Assembly (NCBI RefSeq): GCF_009848505.1
Contig: NZ_WWDL01000003.1
Location: forward strand, 62,001-126,000
From: Muricoccus harenae
GTDB taxonomy: Bacteria > Pseudomonadota > Alphaproteobacteria > Acetobacterales > Acetobacteraceae
Length of the DNA stretch: 64,000 nt
Direction of reading: 5' to 3'
In this document: one piece after another, positions 45,113 through 54,087 of the stretch
How positions within the stretch are numbered: position 1 is the stretch's first letter
Layout: each line of letters starts with the position of its first letter
The notes under the pieces: model-generated
Told to the model about the DNA's origin: nothing
The model's database searches: none
What the model saw: the letters and a program-made list of their open reading frames with translations, nothing else
Position numbers and translations under genes: made by a program

Positions 45113-47947
45113 TCAGCGCTCCGCACGCCAGCGCAGCCAGCCTGAGAGGTCCGGAACGCGGCGAGGGTCACTGGCGGGGCCGGTGAGGCGGATGCCGACA
45201 TCAGGGATGGGGTCGGCGGGCTTCTGGGTCGCCGTCAGGTCGAGCGCGGAACGGGCGACATCGACCTCACCGCGCAGGGTCAGGGCGACGCCCTCGCCGC
45301 GGGCGGTGCCTTCGGTGAGTGTGGCGCGGCCGGCGGCCAATGTGGCACGGAGCGCCAGCGCCTCGAAGCCGGTTTCGCCCTGCTGCAGGGCAGCCCGAAG
45401 GGCGGCGGCGTCGCCCGCGGTTGCAGCGCGGCCGGCCGCGGCGGCGTCCAGGCCGACAAGAGCACCGCGGCGGGCGCTGAGCGTGACCTCTCCGGCAAGG
45501 GTAGCGATGAGGGTGGCGGGGCTGCTGCCGGTGGCCGTCAGTCTGGCGTCCAGATCGGCCTCGCCGGAGACAAGGTCGAGCGGCAGGCCGAGGACCGGGC
45601 CGGTGACGGTGGCGTTGCGGAGATTGGCGGTGACGGCCAGGCGCGGCGTGTCGGCGGAGGCATCGAGCGTGACGTTGCCGCGCAGGGCTCCATTGTCGAG
45701 CGCGGCCTCGATCTCCTCCAGGGACAGGGTTCCGGCGGTGAGGCGCAGGCGGGTGCGCAGATCGTTCAGCGGCGGCAGGCCGGCGGGCTCGATCCGGGTG
45801 GCGGAGAGGGCCAGCTCGGCATCGGCGGCGTGCAGGGCGGCGATCGGCAGCGGGTCGCGGCTGCGCCAGCCGATGGTGGGCAGGGCCAGGGTTTCCGTGG
45901 CGATGCGGCCGGTGAGGCGCGGGCGGGCATCGAGGGAAAGGGCGAGCTGGCCACTGGCGCGCAGGGAGCCGGCTACCAGGTCGAAGCGGTCCGCGGTGAA
46001 GCCCTGGGGACCGGCGGAAAGGCTGGTGACAAGGGAGAGCGAGCCCTGGTCGATCCACTCGGCGGCGGCGATGCCGAAGGCGTCGGAGAGCAGGCGCGGG
46101 GCACCGGGGTGGCGCAGGGTAAGATTGCCGTTGCCGCGGCGGCCGGGCAGGTCGAGCGTGCCGGTGGCCTCGAGCCGGGCCTCGCCGATTTCGGCACTGG
46201 TCTGCAGGGTCAGGGCCTCGGGGGCGCCGTTGGCAGTGGCGCGGAAGGTCAGCGGCTCATTGGCCAGGCGGGTGCCGTCGGGCCAGCTTCCGGGAAGCAG
46301 GGCGGACAAGGCGCGGGAATTGGGGGCGGAAAGCTCCAGCACCGCATCGGAAAGACGCGGGGCGGTGCCGAGCAGGGCCGTGCCGGAGGCGGAGAGATCG
46401 GCACCGCCGAGCTGGCCGGCGAGGCGCCGCAGGGTGAGCCGGCCGTTTTCCAGCGCGGCATCGAGGGAGGCGCGTTCAAGGGTCGCGCCACGCCAGCGGG
46501 CGCGTTCGGCGGCGAGGCGGAGATTGGCGTCGAGGCTGCCGAGCAGGCGGCTGGCGGCAGGCCAGTCCAGGCCGGGGCGAAGCCAGCCTTCGAGGTCCAG
46601 CGTATCCACCGTGAGGCCGAGGCCGAGGGCAGGACGGGCGCCGAAGCGCATCACCCCCGCGCCGGAGACGCGGGTGCCGTCCAGCGTAGCGGAGAGTTCA
46701 GGGACGGCGATGGAGCCGGGCTCGAGAACCAGGCGGGCACGCCCTTCCCCCTCGCGGAAGCGCGCCGGGGCGAGCCAGTCGGCGCCGAAGCCGAGCGCAT
46801 CCACCGTGCCGCGCAGATCGGTGCCGGAGAAGCGGAGGGCAGCTTCCAAGCGGTCTCCAGCGGTGGCGCCATTCAGCTCCACACTGGTGTTGCCGGGCAG
46901 CAGGGCGGAGACATCGGAAAGGGTGAGGCGCTCGGCATCACGCGAGACGGCGGCGCGCAGCCGGCGGAGGGGGATGCCACGGAAGCTGGCGGCCTCCGCC
47001 GAAAGGTCCAGGCCCAGGGGCATGCCGGCGCGGCGGGTGCGCAGGGCCGCAAGCCAGGGATCAAGGTCCAGGCGGCTGGCGACCAGTGCGGCATCGAGGC
47101 GCGGAACCGGGGAAAGGCGGAGCGTGAGGGCGCCGCGGGCCGGGCTGCCGCCGATGTCGATGGTCAGCTCGTCGGCGGCCAGGAGATCGGCGGCGACGGT
47201 CATGCGGCCGCGCGCCCGGAAGGGGCCGGGCGGGCCCGGCACCAGCAGGGAGAGGTCGGGGCCCGAGGCCTCCACGCTTCCCTCCACCGTGCCGTCGGGC
47301 GTCAGCACGCCGCGGGCAGCGACCGAGGCATTGCCCATGGCGAGGGTGAGGTCGACCGGGGTGTAGCCGTCATAGCCCGGGCGGCCGAGGCTGGTCTCGA
47401 AGCGCCATTCCAGCCCGCCCCAGGCGAAGCGGCCGTCGGCGCGCAAGCCCTGGAGGATGTCGCCCGCCGTCAGCCGGGCCTGGACCGCTTCGAGCCGGAC
47501 GCCGCCGATGATGATGCGGCTGTCCACCAGCTCGGCCGAGAAGCCGGACAGCTCATAGGGAAGGAAGGCGGCATCCGAGGGCGGCCAGGGGAGGCGCAGC
47601 TCGGCACCGACGATGGCGACCTCGCGCGGGGCGATGCGGCCGAGCAGCAGGGCGCCGCCATCCAGCCGCAAGCGAAGGGAGCTGGCGGAGAAGGCGAGAT
47701 TGTTGCCGCCCGGCGTGCTGGGCGGGCCGAGGGTGACGCCCTCGGCCTCCACCACCGGATGGGGCAGGAGGCGGAGGCGCACTGGCCCATGCAGCGTGAC
47801 GGTGCGGCCGATACGGGCCGAGGCGATCTCGGCGAGCTGGTCACGGCGCCCCGTCCAGTCAGTGAAGAGCGGGGCGACCCAGAGGGCGGCGAGCAGCAGG
47901 AGGAGGAGCGCGGCCAGGGATGCGCCGCCCAGTAGGAGGCGGCGCAT
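45113..47947 (-). CDS. AsmA family protein
   Basis: A 944-residue membrane-anchored periplasmic protein. After a short N-terminal membrane helix (MRRLLLGGASLAALLLLLLAALWVAPLFTDW) comes the AsmA N-domain (ASARIGRTVTLHGPVRLRLLPHPVVEAEGVTLG) with the LPHP region. A very long beta-rich, Leu/Ala-rich body and a C-terminal AsmA-2-like region follow (GEVTLSARRGALVGLDAA...GVALTLRGEVDVARSALDLTATQKP). AsmA-like proteins are linked to lipid transport to the outer membrane and its assembly. ATG 47947 has a GGAAGG upstream. It is convergent with the RHH gene. Confidence 0.9.
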   Translation of the reverse strand: MRRLLLGGASLAALLLLLLAALWVAPLFTDWTGRRDQLAEIASARIGRTVTLHGPVRLRLLPHPVVEAEGVTLGPPSTPGGNNLAFSASSLRLRLDGGALLLGRIAPREVAIVGAELRLPWPPSDAAFLPYELSGFSAELVDSRIIIGGVRLEAVQARLTAGDILQGLRADGRFAWGGLEWRFETSLGRPGYDGYTPVDLTLAMGNASVAARGVLTPDGTVEGSVEASGPDLSLLVPGPPGPFRARGRMTVAADLLAADELTIDIGGSPARGALTLRLSPVPRLDAALVASRLDLDPWLAALRTRRAGMPLGLDLSAEAASFRGIPLRRLRAAVSRDAERLTLSDVSALLPGNTSVELNGATAGDRLEAALRFSGTDLRGTVDALGFGADWLAPARFREGEGRARLVLEPGSIAVPELSATLDGTRVSGAGVMRFGARPALGLGLTVDTLDLEGWLRPGLDWPAASRLLGSLDANLRLAAERARWRGATLERASLDAALENGRLTLRRLAGQLGGADLSASGTALLGTAPRLSDAVLELSAPNSRALSALLPGSWPDGTRLANEPLTFRATANGAPEALTLQTSAEIGEARLEATGTLDLPGRRGNGNLTLRHPGAPRLLSDAFGIAAAEWIDQGSLSLVTSLSAGPQGFTADRFDLVAGSLRASGQLALSLDARPRLTGRIATETLALPTIGWRSRDPLPIAALHAADAELALSATRIEPAGLPPLNDLRTRLRLTAGTLSLEEIEAALDNGALRGNVTLDASADTPRLAVTANLRNATVTGPVLGLPLDLVSGEADLDARLTATGSSPATLIATLAGEVTLSARRGALVGLDAAAAGRAATAGDAAALRAALQQGETGFEALALRATLAAGRATLTEGTARGEGVALTLRGEVDVARSALDLTATQKPADPIPDVGIRLTGPASDPRRVPDLSGWLRWRAER

Positions 47948-48179
47948 GTCAGCCTTCCATCCCGGGGGTGGCGCGGCCATGGCTGTTGCAGCCCGGCGCC
48001 GTTCCGCTCATGCCCCCAGTTCCGAACAAGACACCTCCGCCGCGTGGAATTCCCGCTGGAACCCCTCGATTCTCGCGGTCGGACCATGCTTGAGGTGAAG
48101 GCGTGCGGCAAGGAAGCGCGGCGCTTCCGGCGGGCGTGGAATCCAGGCATAGGCTGGATCGACTCGGGGGACAGCCGGT

Positions 48180-48950
48180 TTGGGTTTCTGGGGCAAGATC
48201 ATTGGCGGCGCGGTGGGCTTCGCGATGGGCGGGCCTGTGGGCGCGATGTTGGGCAGCGCTCTCGGCCATGCGGCCGATGAGGGCACGCTGGGGCGTGCGC
48301 TGCCGGGCATGGACGGCGCGCGGGTCGCGGCAATGCTGGGCACGCGCGAGAGCCTTTTCGCCGTTTCGGTGGTGGTGCTCTCGGCAAAGATGGCGAAATG
48401 CGACGGGCCGGTGAAGCGGGCGGAGATTGATGCCTTCAAGCGCGCCTTCCGCATCCCGCCCGAAAATATGAGCGAGGTCGCGCAGCTTTTTGATCGGGCG
48501 CGCGAGAATGCGGAGGGGGCGGAACCCTTCGCCCAGCGGCTGGGCGTGGCCTTCGCGGACCAGAAGACTGTGCTGGAGGATGTGCTCGGGGCCCTGTTCC
48601 GGATCGCCGAGGCCGATGGGCCGGTGAACCGGGCCGAGATCGCCTTCCTCGGCCTGGTGCATGCGCGGCTGGGGCTGGATGCGGGCGCCTGGGAGCGGGC
48701 GCGGCAGGGGCGCCCTGCGGGCACGGGAATGCTCGTGCCGGAGGGGCCGGATCCCTATGCGGTGCTGGGCCTGTCGCGGAAGTCCACCGACCAGGAGATC
48801 CGCGATACCTGGAAGCGGCTGGTGCGGGAGAACCACCCGGACAGCATGACGGCACGGGGGATGCCGGCTGATTTGATTCGCCGGGCGACGGGGAAGGTGG
48901 CCGACATCAATGCCGCCTGGGACCGGATCAAGCGGGAGCGAGGGATCTGA
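48180..48950 (+). CDS. TerB-DnaJ protein (DjlA-like co-chaperone)
   Basis: A 256-residue protein with three parts. The first is a Gly-rich hydrophobic N-terminus (MGFWGKIIGGAVGFAMGGPVGAMLGSALGH), probably membrane-associated. The second is a TerB-like helical domain (about 60-165). The third is a C-terminal J domain (about 190-255: PYAVLGLSRKSTDQEIRDTWKRLVRENHPDSM) with an intact HPD, so it should stimulate a DnaK-type ATPase. The start appears to be a TTG at 48180 with GGGGGA upstream; an ATG start is not available without losing the Gly-rich segment. Confidence 0.85.
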   Translation: MGFWGKIIGGAVGFAMGGPVGAMLGSALGHAADEGTLGRALPGMDGARVAAMLGTRESLFAVSVVVLSAKMAKCDGPVKRAEIDAFKRAFRIPPENMSEVAQLFDRARENAEGAEPFAQRLGVAFADQKTVLEDVLGALFRIAEADGPVNRAEIAFLGLVHARLGLDAGAWERARQGRPAGTGMLVPEGPDPYAVLGLSRKSTDQEIRDTWKRLVRENHPDSMTARGMPADLIRRATGKVADINAAWDRIKRERGI

Positions 48951-49053
48951 TGGCGCGCGCGCGGCCCTGGCGGAACGCGGGGGTGGCCGCCGCATGACAG
49001 CCCGGCGAGGCCCCCTGCCCCGCCGGCCCGCCGCACGGCGCGGAGGGAGTTCC

Positions 49054-49788
49054 GTGCTGCCGCTGGTGCCGCAGGATTCCGGGCTGGCCATTACGGAGCT
49101 TCCCAGCCCGAACCAGGACGAGCGGCCACCGGACGTGCCGGTGGACATGCTGATCCTGCACTACACGGATATGGAGACGGGGGCGGCCGCGATCGAGCGG
49201 CTGCGCGACCCGGTGGCGCGCGTCTCCTCCCATTACGTGGTGGAGGAGGATGGGCAGGTGTTCCGGCTGGTCCCGGAGGAGCGGCGGGCCTTCCATGCGG
49301 GGATTTCCCACTGGCGCGGGCATGAGCTGCTCAACGGGCGCAGCATCGGGGTCGAGGTGGTGAATCCCGGCCATTCCTGTGGGTACCGGCCCTTCCCCGC
49401 GCTGCAGATGGCGGCGCTGGCGGATCTCTGCCTCGGCATCCTGGCGCGGCACCCCATCCCGGCGCGCAACGTGCTGGCGCATAGCGATGTCGCGCCGGAC
49501 CGGAAGCGCGATCCGGGGGAATTGTTCGATTGGCAGGGGCTGGCCTCGCTCGGCATCGGGCTTTGGCCGGACGGGGTGGATGGGGGGGACCTGTCCACCG
49601 TTCCGGGCGGGATGGTGCGCGCGGCGGAGTTGCTGCGGCGGATCGGCTATCCGGTGGATCCCACACGGCCGGATGTGGCGCTGGTGGCCTTCCAGCGGCA
49701 TTGGCGGCAGGAGGAATGGGGCGGGCGGGCCGATGCCGGGACGCTGGCACGGCTGGAGTCCGTGGCGGCGCTGGCCGAGGCCGGGTGA
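49054..49788 (+). CDS. N-acetylmuramoyl-L-alanine amidase (AmiD-like)
   Basis: A 244-residue zinc amidase that cuts the lactyl-peptide bond in peptidoglycan fragments. The amidase_2 domain has ILHYTDMETGAAAIERL with the first zinc His, SSHYVVEEDG, and LAHSDVAPDRKRDPGELFDW with the remaining zinc ligands and catalytic Lys. A C-terminal peptidoglycan-binding-like domain follows (about 180-235). GTG 49054 has GGAGGGAG upstream and begins at the conserved region; an ATG at 48994 would add a 20-residue basic stretch. No signal peptide is seen with either start. Confidence 0.85.
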   Translation: MLPLVPQDSGLAITELPSPNQDERPPDVPVDMLILHYTDMETGAAAIERLRDPVARVSSHYVVEEDGQVFRLVPEERRAFHAGISHWRGHELLNGRSIGVEVVNPGHSCGYRPFPALQMAALADLCLGILARHPIPARNVLAHSDVAPDRKRDPGELFDWQGLASLGIGLWPDGVDGGDLSTVPGGMVRAAELLRRIGYPVDPTRPDVALVAFQRHWRQEEWGGRADAGTLARLESVAALAEAG

Positions 49789-49943
49789 GCGGCGTTCCAC
49801 AGGCGGCGGCGGCCTTCCGCTACGCGGCGCGGACAGGCATGCTGAAACGGGGCGCCGGCGAAGCATAAGCCACTGCTTCCAGCCGAATCTTTGCCCAGAT
49901 CCATCCCTTTCATGGCGCTGCCGGAGCGGGACAGAATTGGGGT

Positions 49944-50897
49944 ATGACACAGCCATCCCATTTCCGTCGTTCCCTTCTTCTGGCCTCGGCCGGACTTCTC
50001 GCGGCGCCGGCGACGCTACGTGCCGCGCCGCCCACCCTGCGAGTGGGCAACCAGAAAGGCGGGCTGCGCTCGCTGCTGGAGGCTTCGGGCGCCGATGCAG
50101 GCCTTCCCTACCGGATCGAGTGGAGCGAATGGCCCGCCGCGGCGCCTTTGCTCGAAGCGCTTTCGGCGAATGCGCTGGATGTGGGGACGATGGGGGATCT
50201 GGCCTTCCTGACGGTCTTCGCCTCCGGCGCGCCGCTGCGGGCCTATGCGGCGACGCGGGCCGAGCCGCGATCCCAGGCAATTCTGGTGCGTGGGGATTCA
50301 CCGTATCGCAGCCTCGCGGATCTGCGCGGGAAGAAGGTGGCCGGCAATCGCGGCGGATGGGGGCAGTTCCTGGTGCGCGCGGCGCTCAAGCGCGAGGGGC
50401 TGGCGCCGGATTCGGTCGAGCATGTGTTTCTCGGCCCGGCCGATGCCTCCCTGGCCTTCCGCTCGGGAACGCTCGATGCCTGGGCGATCTGGGAGCCCTA
50501 TGTCTCCATCGAGGTGGAGCGCTTCGGGGCCCGGGTGCTGGTGGACGGCACCGGCCTCACCCCGACGATCAGCTTCCTCGCAGCGCATGAGAAGGCGTTG
50601 CGGGACCGCCGGCCGCAGCTGGCGGACCTGCTGCTGAGGCAGCAGCGTGGCTGGGCCTGGGCGGGCCGGCACATTCCCGAATATGCCGCGGCCAATGCGC
50701 GGCTGACCCGGCTGCCGGAGGATGCGGTCCGGCGCGCCTTCGGCAATCAGCGCACCAGGGCCATCGCCCTCGATGCGGCGGTGGTGGAAGAATTGCAGGA
50801 TGCCGCTGACAAGGCGGTGGAGTTCGGGCTGCTCCGGCAGAGGCTTGACGTGAGGGGGGCGCTGGACACTGAGTTCCAGCTTGAGGGGCAGGGGTGA
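49944..50897 (+). CDS. ABC-type substrate-binding protein, NMT1/SsuA-like
   Basis: A 317-residue periplasmic receptor. The signal peptide MTQPSHFRRSLLLASAGLLAAPATLRAAPP precedes the mature LRVGNQKGGLRSLLEASG. Typical nitrate/sulfonate/taurine-type segments are present: EWPAAAPLLEALSANALDVGTMGDLAFL and GTLDAWAIWEPYVSIE. It probably binds an aliphatic sulfonate or related anion, by similarity. No permease or ATPase is adjacent, and the next gene is rnpB behind a stem-loop, so it is another orphan receptor. Confidence 0.88.
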   Translation: MTQPSHFRRSLLLASAGLLAAPATLRAAPPTLRVGNQKGGLRSLLEASGADAGLPYRIEWSEWPAAAPLLEALSANALDVGTMGDLAFLTVFASGAPLRAYAATRAEPRSQAILVRGDSPYRSLADLRGKKVAGNRGGWGQFLVRAALKREGLAPDSVEHVFLGPADASLAFRSGTLDAWAIWEPYVSIEVERFGARVLVDGTGLTPTISFLAAHEKALRDRRPQLADLLLRQQRGWAWAGRHIPEYAAANARLTRLPEDAVRRAFGNQRTRAIALDAAVVEELQDAADKAVEFGLLRQRLDVRGALDTEFQLEGQG

Positions 50898-50963
50898 CTT
50901 ATTAACTTATGCTGTCACGCACCTGTCAACTCCCCGCCTGAATCGGGGTTTGGGGCGCAAGAC

Positions 50964-50996
50964 GGCCCGGGGATGCTTGGCAAGGCATACCGGGCC
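50964..50996 (+). terminator. Stem-loop between the receptor gene and rnpB
   Basis: GGCCCGGGGATGC pairs with GCATACCGGGCC except for a single-base bulge, leaving an 8-base loop. It probably separates the orphan receptor transcript from rnpB. Confidence 0.45.
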
Positions 50997-51004
50997 ACCG
51001 CTGC

Positions 51005-51033
51005 TTGACCGGTGCGGGGCCGAGTCGCATATC
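51005..51033 (+). promoter_or_regulatory. Promoter of rnpB
   Basis: A -35 TTGACC at 51005-51010 and a -10 CATATC at 51028-51033 are separated by 17 bases and place the start at about 51040-51041, exactly where the P1 helix of RNase P RNA begins. Confidence 0.6.
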
Positions 51034-51040
51034 CCGCGTA

Positions 51041-51436
51041 CCAGACGGCCGGGCGACCGCTGCCAGTCCCGCAAGGGGCGGTGGAGGAAAGTCCGGGCTC
51101 CACGGGAAGACGGTGCCGGTTAACGACCGGCGGGGGCGACCCCAGGGACAGTGCCACAGAGAAGAGACCGCCCGAGCCGCCGAAAGGCGCCAAGGGCAAG
51201 GGTGAAACGGTGGGGTAAGAGCCCACCGCGCCCCTGGCGACAGGGGCGGCACGGCAAACCCCACCGGGAGCAAGGCCGAATAGGGATGGCCGGAGAGGAT
51301 TCGCGAGGATCCGTCGCCAGGGGCTTCCCGCCCCGCCATCCGGGTTGGCCGCGAGAAGTCCCTGGCAACAGGGACTCCAGAGGAATGGTCGCCTGGTCCG
51401 CAAGGGCCGACAGAACCCGGCTTACAGGCCGTCTGG
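51041..51436 (+). ncRNA. rnpB: RNase P RNA
   Basis: Catalytic RNA of the bacterial A type that removes tRNA 5' leaders. The ends CCAGACGGCC and GGCCGTCTGG close the P1 helix. Conserved cores are readable: GGAGGAAAGTCCGGGCTCC near 51081, AGGGTGAAACGGTGGGGTAAG near 51198, the AGAGGAATGG segment near 51379, and ACAGAACCCGGCTTACAGG near 51410. It has its own promoter and is followed by two T-runs. It lies just upstream of the dcw cluster. Confidence 0.97.
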
Positions 51437-51456
51437 TATTTTTTTCCCCTTTTTTC
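51437..51456 (+). terminator. T-rich terminator of rnpB
   Basis: Two T-runs of 7 and 6 bases follow the closing arm of P1, separating rnpB from the dcw operon. Confidence 0.7.
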
Positions 51457-51473
51457 TTAAGAATGCCCAGTAA

Positions 51474-51491
51474 CCGACTGATATCAGTCGG
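51474..51491. promoter_or_regulatory. Perfect 18-bp palindrome upstream of mraZ
   Basis: CCGACTGATATCAGTCGG is fully self-complementary with no spacer, placed between the rnpB terminator and the mraZ promoter region. It is likely a protein-binding site; the factor is unknown. Confidence 0.5.
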
Positions 51492-51545
51492 ATTGCGGAG
51501 CGTTGCAGTCAAGCAACACTTAGCAATGCACGCGCAATCGCGCTT

Positions 51546-51573
51546 GTTGACCCAGTTCGACCCATGTTATCCC
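51546..51573 (+). promoter_or_regulatory. Possible promoter of the dcw operon
   Basis: A -35-like TTGACC at 51546-51551 and a weak -10-like TATCCC at 51568-51573 are 16 bases apart. They overlap the CCCA repeats at 51551-51594, which would fit repression by MraZ. Confidence 0.4.
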
Positions 51574-51594
51574 ACGTCATCCCGCAAGGGCCCG
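51551..51594 (-). promoter_or_regulatory. MraZ-box array (10-bp-spaced repeats)
   Basis: CCCA, CCCA, CCCA, CCCG and CCCG begin at 51551, 51561, 51571, 51581 and 51591, an exact 10-bp period. On the minus strand they read TGGG/CGGG, the core of MraZ-binding repeats known from dcw promoters. Autoregulation of the operon is the likely role. Confidence 0.7.
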
Positions 51595-51634
51595 GACCTG
51601 AGGGGGGCGAGGGGCAGGCGGGATGGTCGGGTGA

Positions 51635-51662
51635 GCCGGCGAGGTCGGGGGGCCTCGCCGGC
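51635..51662 (+). promoter_or_regulatory. Hairpin in the mraZ mRNA leader
   Basis: GCCGGCGAGG and CCTCGCCGGC pair perfectly over 10 bp with an 8-base loop, 62 bases before the mraZ start. No T-run follows, so it is a leader structure rather than a clear terminator. Confidence 0.45.
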
Positions 51663-51723
51663 CGCTTGATCCGGGAAATCCAACGTCGCCCGGTGCGACC
51701 GCGAGGGGGCGGACGTCCAGCGG

Positions 51724-52191
51724 ATGACCCATTTCATGGGCACCTTCACCGGGAAGCTGGACCGTAAGGGGCGGGTATCCGTCCCGGCCGCCTTCCGCGG
51801 TGCCCTAGAGCGCCTGGGCACGCTGGAGTTGGTCCTTCGCCTTTCCCATCGCGATCCCTGCGTCGAGGCCTGGCCGCTTCCGGCCTTCGAGAAGATGGCT
51901 GGGGGGCTCGACCAACTCGACGTCTTCTCCGACGCCCATGACGACCTTTCGATGAGCCTCTTCGCCGATGCCTTCCCGATGAAGCCGGATGGCGAGGGCC
52001 GTGTGGTGCTGCCGCAGGAGCTAATCGACCATGCCGGGCTCAGCGAGGCGGTGACCTTCATGGGTCTGCGCACCTCCTTCCAGATCTGGGAGCCCGAGGC
52101 GGCCCGCAAGCGCATCGAGGCTGCCCGCCAGCGCGCCCGCGAGCGCGGGCTGACGGTTCCCTCCCCCATTCCGGCCGGGGGGCGCGCATGA
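51724..52191 (+). CDS. mraZ: Division/cell-wall cluster transcriptional regulator MraZ
   Basis: A 155-residue AbrB/SpoVT-fold regulator with two copies of its DNA-contacting motif: [14 protein letters not shown] near residues 12-25 and [18 protein letters not shown] near 88-105. The C-terminal Arg-rich helix ([16 protein letters not shown]) is typical. It is the first gene of the dcw cluster and its own binding repeats lie upstream. Its stop overlaps rsmH by ATGA. Confidence 0.96.
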   Translation: MTHFMGTFTGKLDRKGRVSVPAAFRGALERLGTLELVLRLSHRDPCVEAWPLPAFEKMAGGLDQLDVFSDAHDDLSMSLFADAFPMKPDGEGRVVLPQELIDHAGLSEAVTFMGLRTSFQIWEPEAARKRIEAARQRARERGLTVPSPIPAGGRA

Positions 52192-53168
52192 GCGCCGCCT
52201 CCCCCTCCCCTTCCGTGCAGCCCGATCCTACCGAGGGCGGCCATGTGCCGGTGATGCTGGCCGAGGTGCTGGAGACGCTCGCCCCGCGCGACGGCGCCAC
52301 CTATCTCGACGGCACCTTCGGCGGCGGCGGCTACAGCGCGGCCATCCTCTCATGCGCCGATTGCACCCTCTATGCGGTGGACCGCGACCCGGATGCGATC
52401 GCGCGCGGCGCTGCGCTGGTGGCCCGTTTCCCCGGCCGGCTGCACCTGGTGGAGGGGCGCTTCGGCGACATGCTCTCGCTGATGGCCGCCCGCGGGATCG
52501 AAGCGCTGGATGGGGTTGTGCTCGACCTTGGCGTCTCCTCCTACCAGATCGACCAGGCGGAGCGGGGCTTCTCGCTTCGGGCCGACGGGCCGCTGGACAT
52601 GCGGATGGAGAAGTCCGGGCCCAGCGCGGCGGAGTTGGTGAACACCCTGCCGGAGCGCGAGCTGGCCGACCTGCTCTGGGAACTGGGCGAGGAGCGGCAT
52701 TCGCGACGCATCGCGCGCAAGATCGTCGCCGCGCGCGGCGATGCGCCTTTCGAGACGACGCTGCAGCTGGCGCAGGCCATCCACATGGTGATGCCGCGCG
52801 ATCCCTCGGGCATGGACAGCGCCACGCGCTCCTTCCAGGCGCTGCGGCTGAAGGTGAATGACGAGCTCGGCGAAGTGGAGCGCGGGCTGGAGGCGGCCAT
52901 GCGCCTGCTGGCGCCCGGCGGGCGCCTCGTCGTTGTCTCCTTCCACTCCCTTGAGGACCGGATCGTGAAGCGCTTCATGCGTGACGCGGCAGGCCGGAAA
53001 CCTGGGGCTTCCCGCCACGATCCAGCATCGCTGGCGAATGCCACGCAAACGGCGGAATTCCGCCTGCTGACCACCACCGCTCTGCGTCCTTCCATGGCAG
53101 AGTCTACGACGAATCCACGCGCGCGGTCGGCCCGACTGCGCGCCATCGAGAGGCGTGCCGCCGCATGA
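52188..53168 (+). CDS. rsmH: 16S rRNA (cytosine-1402-N4)-methyltransferase
   Basis: A 326-residue SAM-dependent methyltransferase (MraW) acting on the decoding centre. It begins with [15 protein letters not shown], then the SAM site [12 protein letters not shown] and the [34 protein letters not shown] signature, and the later [16 protein letters not shown]. Length is standard. Coupled to mraZ upstream and to ftsL downstream by 4-base overlaps. Confidence 0.97.
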   Translation: MSAASPSPSVQPDPTEGGHVPVMLAEVLETLAPRDGATYLDGTFGGGGYSAAILSCADCTLYAVDRDPDAIARGAALVARFPGRLHLVEGRFGDMLSLMAARGIEALDGVVLDLGVSSYQIDQAERGFSLRADGPLDMRMEKSGPSAAELVNTLPERELADLLWELGEERHSRRIARKIVAARGDAPFETTLQLAQAIHMVMPRDPSGMDSATRSFQALRLKVNDELGEVERGLEAAMRLLAPGGRLVVVSFHSLEDRIVKRFMRDAAGRKPGASRHDPASLANATQTAEFRLLTTTALRPSMAESTTNPRARSARLRAIERRAAA

Positions 53169-54079
53169 TCCGCCCGCTCACCTTCCTCTCGCTCGTGGCT
53201 GCGGCCGGGGCTGGCCTTCACCTCTATTCGGTGAAGCACGAGGTTTCGCAGCTGGAGAAGACGCTGCGCGAGACGGTGCGGCAGACCGAGCAGGCGCGGG
53301 AGCGCACGGCGGTGCTGCGCGCCGAATGGGCGTTGCTGAACGAGCCCGAGCGGCTGCGCGCCGCCGCGACGCGCAACCTGCCGCTGGAGGTGATGCAGAC
53401 GAGCCAGTTCGTGCGGGCCGCCGAGCTGGAGCGCCGCCTGCCGGCCGCCGTGGCCTTCGCCGGGGCGCCGAGCCTCTTCGCGCCGCCGCCTGCCGAGCAT
53501 TCCGGTGAGCAGCCGGCAGCGGTCGCCGTGGCTTCCGCGGCGGGTGCGGGCGGCGTGGCGACGGATGCTGCCGCGGCCGCGCTGACGGCACGGGCGGCGC
53601 AGGCGGCCGCTGCCGCGGCGGCACATACCCCAGCGGTCGCGTCCACGGCACAGGCGGCGCCGGCTGCCCCTGCCGCGGCGCCGCGCGCCACGGTGCAGGT
53701 GGCAGCGGCGCGGACCGCCCCGCCGCCCGCCGAGCGCGCCGCGCCGGCGCGGGTGGCGGCCGCATCGGCCCCGCAGGTTGCGGCGCTCCGCCCGCCCGAG
53801 CCGCGCGAAGTGCCGCGCTCCCTCCCCCGCGCCCCCATCGCCCAGGCCCGGGCCGCGGAGCGCGATGCGGCACCCGAGGCCGATCGCGAGATCAACATCG
53901 CGAACCGGTCGCAGCCGGCTGCCCTGCTGCGCACGGCAATGCATGTGCGGCCCTCCGTGCCGCCGCCGCGCGTGCCGGAACTGCCGGCCGCAACGGGCTC
54001 GATGCTCGGTGGGATCGGGCGCCCGCTGCTGGCGCCGCCTGTGCCGGTGGCGAGCGCCAGCGCCGCGACCTTGCGCTGA
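53165..54079 (+). CDS. ftsL: Cell division protein FtsL with long Ala/Pro-rich extension
   Basis: A bitopic division protein of the FtsQLB complex, identified by position and shape. A short N-terminus and membrane helix (about 4-20, [17 protein letters not shown]) are followed by a coiled coil (about 25-60, [38 protein letters not shown]). The typical FtsL ends near residue 100-120, but this one runs to 304, residues about 95-304 being mostly Ala/Pro/Val repeats, predicted periplasmic and disordered. ftsI starts 8 bases later. Confidence 0.85.
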   Translation: MIRPLTFLSLVAAAGAGLHLYSVKHEVSQLEKTLRETVRQTEQARERTAVLRAEWALLNEPERLRAAATRNLPLEVMQTSQFVRAAELERRLPAAVAFAGAPSLFAPPPAEHSGEQPAAVAVASAAGAGGVATDAAAAALTARAAQAAAAAAAHTPAVASTAQAAPAAPAAAPRATVQVAAARTAPPPAERAAPARVAAASAPQVAALRPPEPREVPRSLPRAPIAQARAAERDAAPEADREINIANRSQPAALLRTAMHVRPSVPPPRVPELPAATGSMLGGIGRPLLAPPVPVASASAATLR

Positions 54080-54087
54080 GGGCCTGA

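Noticed and set aside
45183-47366. Plus-strand open frame (about 727 codons) opposite the AsmA gene
   Set aside because: The translation is Arg/Ser/Ala-rich low complexity; the minus-strand AsmA reading has a membrane anchor, family motifs and a Shine-Dalgarno.
48180-48950. TerB domain as part of a tellurite-resistance operon
   Set aside because: No other ter genes are present; the TerB plus J-domain layout fits a DjlA-like co-chaperone.
50920-51500. Possible small proteins in the rnpB region
   Set aside because: Short open frames on both strands overlap the conserved RNase P RNA core and have no start signals.
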